64,000 bases of DNA from positions 124,001 through 188,000 of the forward strand of contig JACKFH010000006.1 of NCBI GenBank assembly GCA_020632575.1, read 5' to 3'. Below, in pieces: positions 42,193 to 51,453 of the stretch. This stretch comes from Candidatus Omnitrophota bacterium (lineage in GTDB: Bacteria; Hinthialibacterota; Hinthialibacteria; OLB16). Each line of letters opens with the position of its first letter. Position 1 is the stretch's first letter. The notes below the pieces were generated by a model that made no database searches, was not told the origin of the DNA, and was given only the letters and a program-made list of their open reading frames with translations. The position numbers and the translations under genes were made by a program.

Positions 42193-43626
42193 TTACAGAT
42201 CTCCGGCTTCCGCCCGCATGACAATCCCACGGTTCCTGGCGGCCAACACCCAGACCCGCACCATATCGAGCCGCGGCGGCCGTTCCCCAGTCTCTTGGCA
42301 GGAGTCGACCAGTCGTTGGTGTAGTTCGGCCGGGTCCTCCTTTTCCAGCTGACGGACATTGGTGATTCCCACCGATTGAAGCATCGGTCCATGGATCGCT
42401 CCAATCCCCTTGTAGGTGAAAAGTTCCGCCTCCTCGATGATTGAATCGAGGTCGGGATCGGCCAAGGCCAATGTCTCCTCCAAGTCTTTGCGACCCGCTT
42501 CGGATTTGGATCGGATGAGGAGGTGACGGGGCCGGGTGACCCCTTTTGCTTCGAGGGGTTGAACCATTTCAGGAGACAAACCCGGAAGGTCGGTCAGGTC
42601 CATCCGATAAGAACCCGTATTGACCTGCTTGATGAAAACAATGGTTACCGCCCAAAACAGGAGTTGGAACGGCACGGTCTTCCAGAAGAGGGAACGCGGG
42701 CGTTGGGGAGTAGGTTCCAGCTTTTGACCGAGATCATCGGGGTGCTCCCAACTTTCGTTCCCCAAGAACACGTAGGAGAGAAACGAATAGAAAGCCATCC
42801 CGTCCAGCGCCAACGCCGGAAACCCAAGAAACCCAAGAAGCGGCATTTCGAAAAGTTTGAAATTCTCCAGACCTCGGACTGTGTAAATCCACTTTTGCGG
42901 AGCGAAGAAATTCATGCTCTCCCACACCGCGCCGCATACCAATCCTCCGAACATGATCCGCGCCACCGTGCCCCAATCACGGCGCTCCAGGTCCTTGAGG
43001 AGGGACCGTCGGCCATTTCGGTAATTCCATGGATCGACAATAAAGGTGAGGCTCCCCCATATCAGAGGGGCAAGATAGGTCGGAAAAACCACGGACAGTG
43101 TCAGCATGGTCAGACCCAATCCTTGCCAGGCGTAACTCACCCATGGAGCGTATTGGCGCGGCTTCCCTTTCCAGTTCTTCCAAAACCCGAGGACACAAAC
43201 CGCCTCGTAGGTCTCGAACATCCCGATCAGCACAGTGCCAAACGCGAACCAGCCAAAGACATAGCCGATAAACAGGTTCTGAAACGCGCCCACGTAGTAC
43301 CAGTTCTGATAGCGCAGATTCAAAGCCTCGAACAAATACCAGAAGGTGATGGACCAAATGACCATTGGCCAGAAATGACGGCGACGAGTCGTCAGAATCG
43401 AACTCCCGCGTTTCATCGAACAGAAGCCGTCGAGCATGAAAATGTATCCCCACCAGGCAAAGGCATAAAAGGGTTGAGCGATCCAGAGGATGTCCTCAAC
43501 CAGCCCGTATACGCCGACGGAAAACACCGCCAGACCCAACAGAAATAAGCGCAATCCGATTCTCGGGGCGCCCCGCTCTTCCGTTGGAAAAACCATCTCT
43601 TGTGCAAGACTCATGTTATTCAGCAA
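42193..43626 (-). CDS. Multi-pass membrane protein with C-terminal helix-hairpin-helix (DUF4332-like) domain
   Basis: 477 residues. About nine hydrophobic helices fill residues 25-345 and are rich in Trp, Phe and Tyr (FAWWGYIFMLDGF; FWPMVIWSITFWYLFEAL). Residues ~360-460 are soluble with two helix-hairpin-helix-like units, DLPGLSPEMVQPLEAKGVTR and YKGIGAIHGPMLQSVGITNV, of the DUF4332 kind. The combination of a large membrane part with a domain usually involved in DNA binding or protein contacts is unusual. No enzyme motif recognised. A possible small gene lies 31 bases upstream on the same strand. Confidence 0.7.
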   Translation of the reverse strand: MLNNMSLAQEMVFPTEERGAPRIGLRLFLLGLAVFSVGVYGLVEDILWIAQPFYAFAWWGYIFMLDGFCSMKRGSSILTTRRRHFWPMVIWSITFWYLFEALNLRYQNWYYVGAFQNLFIGYVFGWFAFGTVLIGMFETYEAVCVLGFWKNWKGKPRQYAPWVSYAWQGLGLTMLTLSVVFPTYLAPLIWGSLTFIVDPWNYRNGRRSLLKDLERRDWGTVARIMFGGLVCGAVWESMNFFAPQKWIYTVRGLENFKLFEMPLLGFLGFPALALDGMAFYSFLSYVFLGNESWEHPDDLGQKLEPTPQRPRSLFWKTVPFQLLFWAVTIVFIKQVNTGSYRMDLTDLPGLSPEMVQPLEAKGVTRPRHLLIRSKSEAGRKDLEETLALADPDLDSIIEEAELFTYKGIGAIHGPMLQSVGITNVRQLEKEDPAELHQRLVDSCQETGERPPRLDMVRVWVLAARNRGIVMRAEAGDL

Positions 43627-43657
43627 TCCATCTGTATCTTGATAGGGTAAGTGAACC

Positions 43658-43930
43658 TCATTCTACCAGGGGGTTCGGCATAAAGAAGGTCTTAAAACCG
43701 AGGGAGGAATCGACCACTGCATATATGGGCGCCTCGGGTCCGAGCGCGACCACTCTCCCTTGGATTGATTCCCGATAAGTCTTATGATTGTAAGGTTTGA
43801 ATTCAAGGGCGATGGGCTTCCCGATGTAGCGTTGGGGCTCGAGCCTCCCAAGGAAAAACGGAATGAAGCAGTGGAAAATCGCGGTGATGCGGAACGCCGG
43901 GCGGAATCCGGTGAGTTCCAACCGCTCCAT
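43658..43930 (-). CDS. Possible small hypothetical protein
   Basis: An open frame of 90 codons whose last ~60 residues look protein-like (RYIGKPIALEFKPYNHKTYR; GRVVALGPEAPIYAVVDSS). Only the distal start at 43930 is available, it lacks a ribosome-binding site, and the 5' part overlaps the start region of the divergent methyltransferase. It lies just upstream of the membrane-HhH gene. It could be a true small gene with a misread start, or chance. Confidence 0.35.
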   Translation of the reverse strand: MERLELTGFRPAFRITAIFHCFIPFFLGRLEPQRYIGKPIALEFKPYNHKTYRESIQGRVVALGPEAPIYAVVDSSLGFKTFFMPNPLVE

Positions 43931-44582
43931 GACACGTTGGTTTTATGACGTTATCGGACGTTTCTACGATTTACTCTACCACCGGTTGATTCGGGGATAT
44001 GTCGAATCCGCCGGAGCCCTAATGGATGAAGTCATCGAGGAGGGCGATATGGTCCTCGATGTGGGATGCGGGACCGGCCTTCTCACCTACCTTGCCGAAC
44101 CGAAAGCCAAGGGGGTCGTCGGCATCGACCTCTCCATGGGAATGCTCCAAAAAGCCCGGCGCAAAAAGAAACTCGATCAAAACCTCCTTTTCCTCAATGG
44201 CGATGCGCTGAACCTGCCATTGAAACCGGAATTCGATTGCTGTGTCAGCGCTTTCATGCTCGTCATGCTTCCCAAAGAGAAGCGGTGGCAGGTCATCCAG
44301 CAGATGTATGGTCTCCTCAGGCCGGGGGGCCGCGTGGCCTTCTTGACCAGCCGACGCGACCTGGGATCCCAATGGTTCTCCGGCCAGGAATGGAAGGAAG
44401 GCCTCAAAAAAATTGGCCTTGAACACGTCCAGGTCAGTTTCGAGGGCGACGTTTTTATGAATATCACCGGCATCAAACCGGATCCGAACCAATCCAGCCT
44501 CCGCCGCAAAGCGGTCACAGCCGAATCGGAAGTGCTGGAATCGTCACCTCTCTACAAAACCGTGCCGACCTACGCTAATTAA
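43863..44582 (+). CDS. Class I SAM-dependent methyltransferase (UbiE-like)
   Basis: 239 residues as started here. SAM-binding motif I is VLDVGCGTGLLTYLA, then VVGIDLSMGMLQKAR, NLLFLNGDALNLPL and FDCCVSAFMLVMLP, with LLRPGGRVAFLTSRR after. This is a UbiE/COQ5-type small-molecule methyltransferase, substrate unknown. AAGGA at 43850-43854 supports the ATG at 43863, but homology seems to begin at the ATG at 43929 (MTRWFYDVIGRFYDLLYH), so either start is possible. Confidence 0.82.
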   Translation: MKQWKIAVMRNAGRNPVSSNRSMTRWFYDVIGRFYDLLYHRLIRGYVESAGALMDEVIEEGDMVLDVGCGTGLLTYLAEPKAKGVVGIDLSMGMLQKARRKKKLDQNLLFLNGDALNLPLKPEFDCCVSAFMLVMLPKEKRWQVIQQMYGLLRPGGRVAFLTSRRDLGSQWFSGQEWKEGLKKIGLEHVQVSFEGDVFMNITGIKPDPNQSSLRRKAVTAESEVLESSPLYKTVPTYAN

Positions 44583-44700
44583 AAGGCCGGAAAGAATCGG
44601 AGTGGAAACCGAATGACCCGACTGTGGACATTTGGCCTACTATAAATTAGTATTCAATTACGAAAACACCACAAAATCCCCCTTTTTCAGAGGCCCCCAA

Positions 44701-46524
44701 ATGAACCCATCTTCTCATACCTTCCACATACCAGTCATGGGAACCGGATTCACCATCGACACACCCATCAAAGTGGCTCGATATGGGATCTCCTCGGTTG
44801 TGTCAGTGGTCGATGATTTTCTCATTGAAAAAATCAGAAAGTTCCATACCGAAAGGGTGGGAGAGGAATTCCATCCCATTTCACCCGGTGAAGAGGATTC
44901 CCGAGCGAAGAGGATCACGGCCTACCTTAACCTCGTCCACCGGCTCGTCCGAAAGCAGGTCGAGGAGATTCGCGGCCAGGACTTCACGGAAGGGTCCGAA
45001 ATCGAAAAGTACTTCGAACTACTCCCAGATGGCCCGGTTCGCCATCTTTATGAAGAGATGACCATGAGCGGCAATCCATCACGCAAGGAGCAATTGCGGG
45101 AGGAACTGCGGAGTTTGGTCCAACCCGGTTCGATCGATGTGAACATCATGACCAAGATCGATGGTCTCCGCGCGAATCGACAAGGCGAGACGCCCCCGCC
45201 CGAGTTTTCGGACGCCAAATCGGCTCTGCGCGGTTTCGCGAAAAGCGATGTGGAAGGCGCCGTGGTCTTCTCCGCCGGAATGAACCAGGGTCTTTACGCC
45301 TACGCCGCCGAGTTTGAGGATTTCTTTCCCACCATTTGCGGCCTCCTCAAGAAGAGAATCATCCTCAAAGTCAGCGATTACCGATCGGCCCTGATTCAAG
45401 GAAAATTCCTGGCGAAGAAAGGGCTGTGGGTTTCGGAATATCGGATCGAATCGGGATTGAACTGCGGAGGCCATGCCTTCGCGACAAAAGGGATGGTGGC
45501 TGGCCCGATCCTCGAGGAGTTCAGGGAGAACCGCGCGCAATTGGTGGATCAGTTGCATCCAATCTTCAATCGCGCTCTGGAGGCTCTCGGCAAAGCTCCT
45601 CAAGGAATCCCTCTTCCGGTCCGAGTCACCTATCAGGGAGGAATTGGAACCGCGGATGAAGACCGGCTGCTCCGCGAATTCTACAGTGTCGATGGGACGG
45701 GTTGGGGAACTCCGTTTTTACTCGTGCCCGAGGTCTGCAATGTGGATGACGATCATCTGAAAAGGCTTTGCGAATCGAACGAAGAGGAGGTTCAACTCTC
45801 CCGCTGTTCTCCTTTGGGCGTCCCATTCTGGACCCTCAGGACCTCGGGAAGCGAAAATCTCCGTCGGGATCGTATTGAGGCGGGCACGCCGGGGTCGCCT
45901 TGCCCAAGGAGGTTCCTGGTGAGCAGCGCGGAGTTTTCCGAGGAACTCCTCTGCCTTGGCGCGCAAAGTTACCAGGAGAAGAAGGTGGAGGTTCTCGAAG
46001 AAAACACCGAAATCTCCGAGGCGACCCGGACCGCCATGATTCAGGAGACCCTCGAGAAGACCTGCCTCTGTCGCGATCTGGCCGGGGGAGCCCTTATCCG
46101 AAATGGCATCGATCTCAAAGCGACGCCCGCCATCTGCTGCGGCCCGAATATTGTGCATTTCAGTCAGGTGTTTTCCCTCAGGGAAATGATCGATCAGATT
46201 TATGGACGAGCCGAACGGAAGGTCGCGAAGGACCGTCCTCATTTCTTCCTCAAAGAGATTCAACTCTACGTCAATCACATGCGTGACGAACTGAGAAGAC
46301 AGTCCCTCGGGTTGATCGAATATCCCTCCGGACATTTTGCCGAATACGTTGCCAACCTCCATTCCGCTATCGACTACTATCGCGAGAACGCGGAGCGGCT
46401 GGCGACTGGAGCCTATGATGGGTTCGTCGAGAGGCTCCACTCACTTGAGGAAAACTTGAGGGAAATGGGGAAGGATCTCTCTTTGGATAGCACTGCCATC
46501 TTGGAGACCGCTTTTTCGCACTGA
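44701..46524 (+). CDS. Large conserved Cys-rich protein, possible FMN-dependent barrel enzyme
   Basis: 607 residues from the ATG at 44701, where the conserved-looking part begins (PVMGTGFTIDTPIKVARYGI). I do not recognise a named family. The middle has features like nitronate monooxygenase/FMN barrels: ESGLNCGGHAFATKG (compare EAGGH), VTYQGGIGTADED and VDGTGWGTPFLLVPE (compare G.Q.GTRFLL). Eleven cysteines occur, several in short motifs (LEKTCLCRDLAGG; AICCGPN), which could bind a cluster or metal. No signal peptide, so probably cytoplasmic. The gene stands alone between a methyltransferase and a thioredoxin gene. The enzyme assignment is inference. Confidence 0.65.
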   Translation: MNPSSHTFHIPVMGTGFTIDTPIKVARYGISSVVSVVDDFLIEKIRKFHTERVGEEFHPISPGEEDSRAKRITAYLNLVHRLVRKQVEEIRGQDFTEGSEIEKYFELLPDGPVRHLYEEMTMSGNPSRKEQLREELRSLVQPGSIDVNIMTKIDGLRANRQGETPPPEFSDAKSALRGFAKSDVEGAVVFSAGMNQGLYAYAAEFEDFFPTICGLLKKRIILKVSDYRSALIQGKFLAKKGLWVSEYRIESGLNCGGHAFATKGMVAGPILEEFRENRAQLVDQLHPIFNRALEALGKAPQGIPLPVRVTYQGGIGTADEDRLLREFYSVDGTGWGTPFLLVPEVCNVDDDHLKRLCESNEEEVQLSRCSPLGVPFWTLRTSGSENLRRDRIEAGTPGSPCPRRFLVSSAEFSEELLCLGAQSYQEKKVEVLEENTEISEATRTAMIQETLEKTCLCRDLAGGALIRNGIDLKATPAICCGPNIVHFSQVFSLREMIDQIYGRAERKVAKDRPHFFLKEIQLYVNHMRDELRRQSLGLIEYPSGHFAEYVANLHSAIDYYRENAERLATGAYDGFVERLHSLEENLREMGKDLSLDSTAILETAFSH

Positions 46525-46695
46525 GCCATTCGTCCCGATTGCCAAATGTTTCTGTATTGTTGATCCGCGTTTCCGCGTTTTCTGGAAGCGCACACCAAAG
46601 CCCCATCCCTCCCTCCCATCCCTCCCGCTCTTTGCCCCACCTTTATTTGGACCTAGGATATTCCAAATCGGGGGAGGAGGGGTTTTGGAACATCT

Positions 46696-47448
46696 ATGGA
46701 CAGCCAAAAAGAAATCCGCGCACTGTTGGTTATTCTTGGGACTTTTATCGGAATTGGGCTTCTCTTCTGGGGCGCATCCTCGCTGTTGAGCGGTCTCTCG
46801 GGGAGCGGCGGCGAGGTTGTCCAGGAGGGGGTCTTTGAGGGCCCCTCGGATGCACCCTCTGGGGAGTCAAGCGAATCCTCCGAGGGGGACCAGGAAGAGG
46901 TCGAGTCGGGAGAGGAGGGCGAAGAATCATTCGAGACGGATGAGAATCCCTCCGATCAAGAGAGCCAATCGGAGAACTCGGGAAGCGAGAACACCGACGA
47001 CCTGACAGAGGCTGAAAAAATTCTCCAGGAATCCCTGCTCCGAGCAAGCGAAACCAATAAAAGCCTCTTCGTCCGATTCGGCGCGCCGTGGTGTCCCGGT
47101 TGTTGGCAGTTGGCCGGATTTCTCGAGACGCTTGAGGTTCAGGAAATCTTCCAAAAACATTTCATCGACACGGAATTCGACATCGACGCCATCGAAGGCG
47201 GACGGGATCTCCTCACGGAAATGGCTGGCGAGAAGCCAGAACTCCCGTGGTATGCGATCTTCGACTCGGACGGCAAATTACTCGCCACCTCGGACACCTA
47301 TGAGGAATCCATCGGCTTCATGCCAGCGACTCCCAAGGACCGAGAACACTTTCTCACCATGTTTCAGAAGTCGGGAGAATTCTCCGAGGAGGAATTGAAA
47401 CAACTCGGAGCGGCGCTCGACACCTACATCGAGAACAACACACGTTGA
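46696..47448 (+). CDS. Membrane-anchored thioredoxin-like protein
   Basis: 250 residues: one N-terminal membrane helix (about 9-33), a long acidic Ser/Glu-rich linker (about 40-105), then a thioredoxin fold with the redox pair Cys133-Cys136 in FGAPWCPGCWQLAGF and the cis-Pro region PELPWYAIFDSDG. The CPGC active site resembles DsbD-gamma or thioredoxin_7 proteins, so it probably keeps exported thiols reduced or oxidised. The highly charged linker is a spacer out from the membrane. Confidence 0.82.
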   Translation: MDSQKEIRALLVILGTFIGIGLLFWGASSLLSGLSGSGGEVVQEGVFEGPSDAPSGESSESSEGDQEEVESGEEGEESFETDENPSDQESQSENSGSENTDDLTEAEKILQESLLRASETNKSLFVRFGAPWCPGCWQLAGFLETLEVQEIFQKHFIDTEFDIDAIEGGRDLLTEMAGEKPELPWYAIFDSDGKLLATSDTYEESIGFMPATPKDREHFLTMFQKSGEFSEEELKQLGAALDTYIENNTR

Positions 47449-47486
47449 GACGTTTCCTCAAATCACCAGTGACCAAAGTCGAATAA

Positions 47487-47525
47487 AAAGAGCCCTTCCG
47501 GGCGTATGCATCGGAAGGGCTCTTT
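47487..47525. terminator. Bidirectional Rho-independent terminator
   Basis: A perfect 14-bp stem (47487-47500 with 47512-47525) and an 11-base loop lie between the convergent thioredoxin and aldolase genes. The stem begins with AAAGAGCCC and ends GGGCTCTTT, giving a U-run on each strand. Confidence 0.9.
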
Positions 47526-47561
47526 CGTGATTTACTTGGATCTGGGTGGAGGTAGAGTCTC

Positions 47562-48584
47562 TCAACCCAAGGTTTTACCGTCACACTTCAGATCGAGACA
47601 AGCCTGAAGAACACGCTTGGCCATGTTCTCACGCCCCGCTTTCAACCAGGCGCGTGGATCGTACAGCTTCTTGTTCCCGACCTCGCCCTCGATCTTCAGG
47701 ACACCGTCATAATTCTTCATCATGTGGTCCACGACCGGCCGAGTGAAGGCGTATTGGGTGTCGGTGTCGACATTCATCTTGATGACACCGTAGTCCAGGG
47801 TCTCGTGGATATCCGCGAGATCCGAACCGGACCCGCCGTGGAACACCAGGTCGAAATGAGCCTCCTGGCCGTATTTGGCCACCACGGCCTCTTGTCCTTC
47901 TTTCAGAATCTTCGGACGCAACTTCACGTTGCCAGGCTTATAGACGCCGTGAACGTTGCCGAAAGTCGCGGCGAACATGAAACGACCGCCGATCGGATTG
48001 AGCGCCTCATGAACCGCCACCATGTCGCCGGGAGTCGTGTACAACTTCTCGGCCGGAGCGTCCTCGTTGCTAACTCCATCTTCCTCGCCACCCACAACCC
48101 CGGCCTCAACCTCGAGAATGATTTCATTCTCGGCGCAGAGAGCTAAAAGCTCTGTGGCCAACTCCATGTTCTCTTTCAATGGAAGCTCGCTTCCATCGAA
48201 CATGTGGCTTTGGAAAAGATTGGGGCGCCCCTCGGCGCGGCGTTTCGCGGTTTCGGCGATCAGCGGTTTGAGGAAGGAATCGATCTTCCCGGGCTGACAG
48301 TGATCGGTGTGAAGGGCGATGTTGATCGAGTACTTGTCGGCGATCAAACGAATGTGGTCGGCGAGGGAAATCGATCCAAGAACCATGTCCTTGAGATTTC
48401 CGCTGGCGTGGGCTCCGCCTCCGGTCGACACTTGGATGATGCCATCGCTCTTGGCTTCGGCGAATCCTTCGATGGCGGCGTTGGCGGTGTCCATCGTGGT
48501 GACATTGATGGCTGGGAATGCATATTTTCCGGCTTTCGCCTTATCCAGCATTTCGCAGTATTTGGGGTAATCAACAATCGGCAT
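47562..48584 (-). CDS. fba: Fructose-bisphosphate aldolase class II
   Basis: Zinc-dependent aldolase of glycolysis and gluconeogenesis, 340 residues. PAINVTTMDTANAAIEGFAE, LHTDHCQPGKID (zinc His and catalytic Asp), SHMFDGSELPLKEN, ILEVEAGVVGGEEDGV, ATFGNVHGVYKPGNV and LVFHGGSGSDLADI are the class II A-type (FbaA) motifs. GAAGGAG lies before the ATG. The upstream 347-base gap carries a long hairpin. Confidence 0.95.
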   Translation of the reverse strand: MPIVDYPKYCEMLDKAKAGKYAFPAINVTTMDTANAAIEGFAEAKSDGIIQVSTGGGAHASGNLKDMVLGSISLADHIRLIADKYSINIALHTDHCQPGKIDSFLKPLIAETAKRRAEGRPNLFQSHMFDGSELPLKENMELATELLALCAENEIILEVEAGVVGGEEDGVSNEDAPAEKLYTTPGDMVAVHEALNPIGGRFMFAATFGNVHGVYKPGNVKLRPKILKEGQEAVVAKYGQEAHFDLVFHGGSGSDLADIHETLDYGVIKMNVDTDTQYAFTRPVVDHMMKNYDGVLKIEGEVGNKKLYDPRAWLKAGRENMAKRVLQACLDLKCDGKTLG

Positions 48585-48931
48585 ATCGGTTTCTCCTTCT
48601 GGTACGAGATTGACTCGTTTTCTTTAGGTTTTCATGAATCAGTCAGACGGCGCCCGGTAAGCTACCCGGAACCGAACCCGGGCGCGTTGATGCTGTAATT
48701 CAACCAATTTTTGGGAGACTTTTCTTCGGATCGAAAATGCCCCCTTTTCAGATGGAGGCGTCCGGAAACTCTCGATTCTACGCTTGCCTCGGGGCGATGC
48801 CCTAGGCTCGTCGTGACGGCTGGAGTTCTACCCAAAACGAGTGGCAATTCTACCTTTTCGACCACTCGGTTTCAACTGTTTGCCAAGACGATCTAGACGG
48901 GAGGGCGAGCCTCGTGGGATCTCCTCAGCGC
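48585..48931. other. Gene-free gap with GC-rich hairpin upstream of fba
   Basis: No gene supported here. A hairpin with 8-bp arms GCGCCCGG (48650-48657) and CCGGGCGC (48678-48685) and a 20-base loop lies about 66-101 bases upstream of the fba start, so it may sit in the fba leader. At 48847-48860 and 4705-4718 the sequence TTCTACCTTTTCG recurs, and 48825-48840 has the related GTTCTACCCAAAACGA; these may be remnants of a dispersed intergenic repeat. Confidence 0.5.
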
Positions 48932-50170
48932 CTAGCCGTCCCCGGATTCCATCGGCTCTTGGGAGGGATAAAGGATTGTGTGGATTTCCGGGTTGGCGGC
49001 AAGCGCCTCCGCAATGGCTCGGTGGGTTTCCGGGCTGGGATGATTGTCCCCTGGCAGGGACCCCCGATGCGCGGACTGGAGGTCGATGAAATTGATGCCG
49101 TATTGCTCAATGGTCTCGAGTAGATAGTCTGGGATTTCGATGGTCCCGCTCTCTTCGAGAGGGTTCGAGCCGAGTTGGACCGGTAGATTCAACAGAAACA
49201 ACGGGATCCCCATCTCTTTGCAGAGGCGATCCATCTCTTTGAGGAATTCTTGGGTGATGGAGATCTCCTTCTCACGGAGGTCGGGTGGGTTATCGAGGAC
49301 ATCCTTCGGACCGACGACTCCTTTGAAAACCAATTCTCCGTTCTCGATCTCAAAGTGCGGGTGTTTGCGAAAATCCGAAACTCCGAAAAGGTTTTGGGTC
49401 AAACCCCAGCGCCGACCAATGTGGTCGACCCAGGATCTTCGGATGTAGTTCCTCTCGCGGTGAGCCGCGATCCAACCATAGAAAACCAACTTCGGAGGAA
49501 CCTCCTCCTTCATCTCATCGAGAAGCGAGAGGTATGCGTGCTGGGTGCCCCATCCCGTCACTGCTCGATTTCGCACTTTATAGTCCGTCCAATACTCTCT
49601 TCCAAGGATCGATGGATAAGGTTCATCGTCCTCGACTCCGGTTCCGAAGGTGAAAGAACCCCCGAGAAAGACAATCCGCCCAACCGGGTCTTCCGGATCT
49701 GGAGTGACTCGGAACCCTTGTGGATCGATATGGTAGTCGACATCGATCGGTCCCTTGGTGAAATGACCCGTTGCGCCGGGACGCTGGTTGTAGCCAAACA
49801 CCGGGTCGTATTTCCAAATCCCCACCTTTGGGGGGAAAAGCCTCAAAATCAGGACATCCAGCGTTTCGAAAGGGTCGATTCTCAGGAGAGTCAGGATGGA
49901 TAAACTCAATAAGAGCGTGGCCATGGAAGACCCAATGAACAAACTGATTGCCGGTGGAAGCCAATCCAACAGAAGACCCACGAGGAACAGGCCCACGCCC
50001 AGAATTAAAAAGGTCTCCCACACTCGGCTGGGCGCGTCAAATTCGGGAGTGAGTCGCCAAAATAGGCAGGCGACAAAGATCAAGGTCCCCACAAGGATCA
50101 ACGCCCATTGGATGATATGAAGGGAGTTCGAATTACGAGTCGTCTCGAGCTCGGGGGATTTGACGTTCAC
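48932..50170 (-). CDS. Membrane-anchored SGNH/GDSL-like hydrolase
   Basis: 412 residues. Three hydrophobic helices (about 18-105) precede a soluble domain. SGNH landmarks are GRIVFLGGSFTFGTGVEDDE with the nucleophile Ser, NRAVTGWGTQHAYL (Gly block), KLVFYGWIAAHRERN and a C-terminal DNHPSPETHRAIAEAL carrying the Asp-x-x-His pair. Such proteins often deacylate or transfer acyl groups on surface glycans. Divergent from pyrF. Confidence 0.75.
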   Translation of the reverse strand: MNVKSPELETTRNSNSLHIIQWALILVGTLIFVACLFWRLTPEFDAPSRVWETFLILGVGLFLVGLLLDWLPPAISLFIGSSMATLLLSLSILTLLRIDPFETLDVLILRLFPPKVGIWKYDPVFGYNQRPGATGHFTKGPIDVDYHIDPQGFRVTPDPEDPVGRIVFLGGSFTFGTGVEDDEPYPSILGREYWTDYKVRNRAVTGWGTQHAYLSLLDEMKEEVPPKLVFYGWIAAHRERNYIRRSWVDHIGRRWGLTQNLFGVSDFRKHPHFEIENGELVFKGVVGPKDVLDNPPDLREKEISITQEFLKEMDRLCKEMGIPLFLLNLPVQLGSNPLEESGTIEIPDYLLETIEQYGINFIDLQSAHRGSLPGDNHPSPETHRAIAEALAANPEIHTILYPSQEPMESGDG

Positions 50171-50237
50171 AGTCTTTTAAAGGTACAACCACCCTCACCT
50201 CGAGTCGAGGAGAAAACCTGTCCACCGGAGTGTTGTC

Positions 50238-51053
50238 ATGTCGTTTCTCGAAATAGTCCAAAGGGGTGTCGATTCCAAGGGGAGTTTCCTGTGTGTCGGT
50301 CTCGATCCCGATATTGCCAAGCTTCCTGAGGGAATCTCCAAAGACGCGGCGGGGGTTTTTGAATTCCTCACTCGAATCGTCGAGGCGACCCATCAATACG
50401 CGGTGGTCTACAAACCCAACTGGGCTTTTTTCTCGGCACTCGGGATCGAAGGACACCGAATTCTGATTGACTTGATCGAAAGCACCAGAGAAAATGCCCC
50501 GGTCATCCTCGACGCCAAGGTGGGCGATATCGGAAACACCGCGAAGGCCTACGCGAAATTCGTCTTCGAACAGATGAACGCCGACGCAGTCACTCTCGCC
50601 CCCTATATGGGCGGCGACTCGATCGCCCCATTCCTGGATTACGAGGATCGTTTCTCCTTTGTCCTGGGAATCACCTCGAATCCCACCGCCTCACAGGTCG
50701 AGAAACTGAAAACCTCTGGCGAGGAACGAGTTTTCGAGGCAATGGCCTCCATCTTCGAGAGCGAATTCCCGCAACCGAATTGGGGCTGGGTCGCCGGCGC
50801 GACTCAGGTGGAGGAAATGAAAGCGCTCCGATCCAAATCCCCGGATCGTTGGCTCCTCATCCCGGGTGTGGGCGCGCAAGGCGGGTCCCTCGAGGAATCG
50901 CTCGAGGCCAGCAAAGATTCAAAGGGGCGGATTCACGGCCTAGTCAACGCCTCCCGGTCCATCTTGTACGCCTCAAACGGGAGCGATTACGCGGAGGCGG
51001 CAGGCAAAGCAGCCGAGGATATGGCCAATCAAATGAGGAAAACCCAGGAATAA
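50238..51053 (+). CDS. pyrF: Orotidine 5'-phosphate decarboxylase (type 2)
   Basis: Last step of UMP synthesis. 271 residues, the length of the long (type 2) form. CVGLDPDIAKLPEG opens the barrel; the catalytic Asp-Lys-Asp set is ILDAKVGDIGNTAKAY (Asp92, Lys94, Asp97). APYMGGDSIAPFL and LIPGVGAQGGSLEE bind phosphate. Convergent with a tRNA gene one base past its stop. Confidence 0.95.
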   Translation: MSFLEIVQRGVDSKGSFLCVGLDPDIAKLPEGISKDAAGVFEFLTRIVEATHQYAVVYKPNWAFFSALGIEGHRILIDLIESTRENAPVILDAKVGDIGNTAKAYAKFVFEQMNADAVTLAPYMGGDSIAPFLDYEDRFSFVLGITSNPTASQVEKLKTSGEERVFEAMASIFESEFPQPNWGWVAGATQVEEMKALRSKSPDRWLLIPGVGAQGGSLEESLEASKDSKGRIHGLVNASRSILYASNGSDYAEAAGKAAEDMANQMRKTQE

Positions 51054-51054
51054 C

Positions 51055-51132
51055 TGGTGCGCCTGGCAGGACTCGAACCTGCGACCAATGGTTTAGGAAA
51101 CCACTGCTCTATCCGAACTGAGCTACAGACGC
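51055..51132 (-). tRNA. tRNA-Arg (anticodon CCU)
   Basis: The minus strand folds into a full cloverleaf: acceptor stem GCGTCTG/CAGGCGC, D arm with AGCTCAGTTCGGATAGAGCA, anticodon arm GTGGT-TTCCTAA-ACCAT (anticodon CCT), and T arm with GGTTCGAGTCC. The 3' CCA is encoded (51055-51057). It lies one base from the end of pyrF on the opposite strand. Confidence 0.95.
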
Positions 51133-51453
51133 GCCGATTGCGGTGACTCGGCCATTCTTTCCAGACCGGGGCGGAAAATCAATCCCTTTTCAACAGACCC
51201 CTGAGAGGCCTCTTTTCCACAGGTTTCCCACAGCAGCCCGGCGAGCCATCGATTGAAAAACATTGGGATTATGGTAGGATGAATAGGTTGGCCTTTTAGG
51301 CAACTTGACGTTGAAATCGATTAGCGCAACACTCCCCGCCGGTTTTCTGAACCCTTGATCAGCGGAAAAATACCCATTCGGGGAAATATTCCCTGAAATA
51401 AGTTGACGCACTGTTTGAAAGATCGATAAACTACGAATAAGGAGAGTGCTCGA
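51133..51453. promoter_or_regulatory. Gene-free gap upstream of the ribosomal mini-protein, candidate promoter
   Basis: No gene supported. On the plus strand TTGACG (51403-51408) is followed by GATAAA (51425-51430, spacer 16) or TAAACT (51427-51432, spacer 18). The predicted transcript start would leave a very short leader before AAGGAG (51439-51444), so another promoter further up is possible. Confidence 0.35.
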
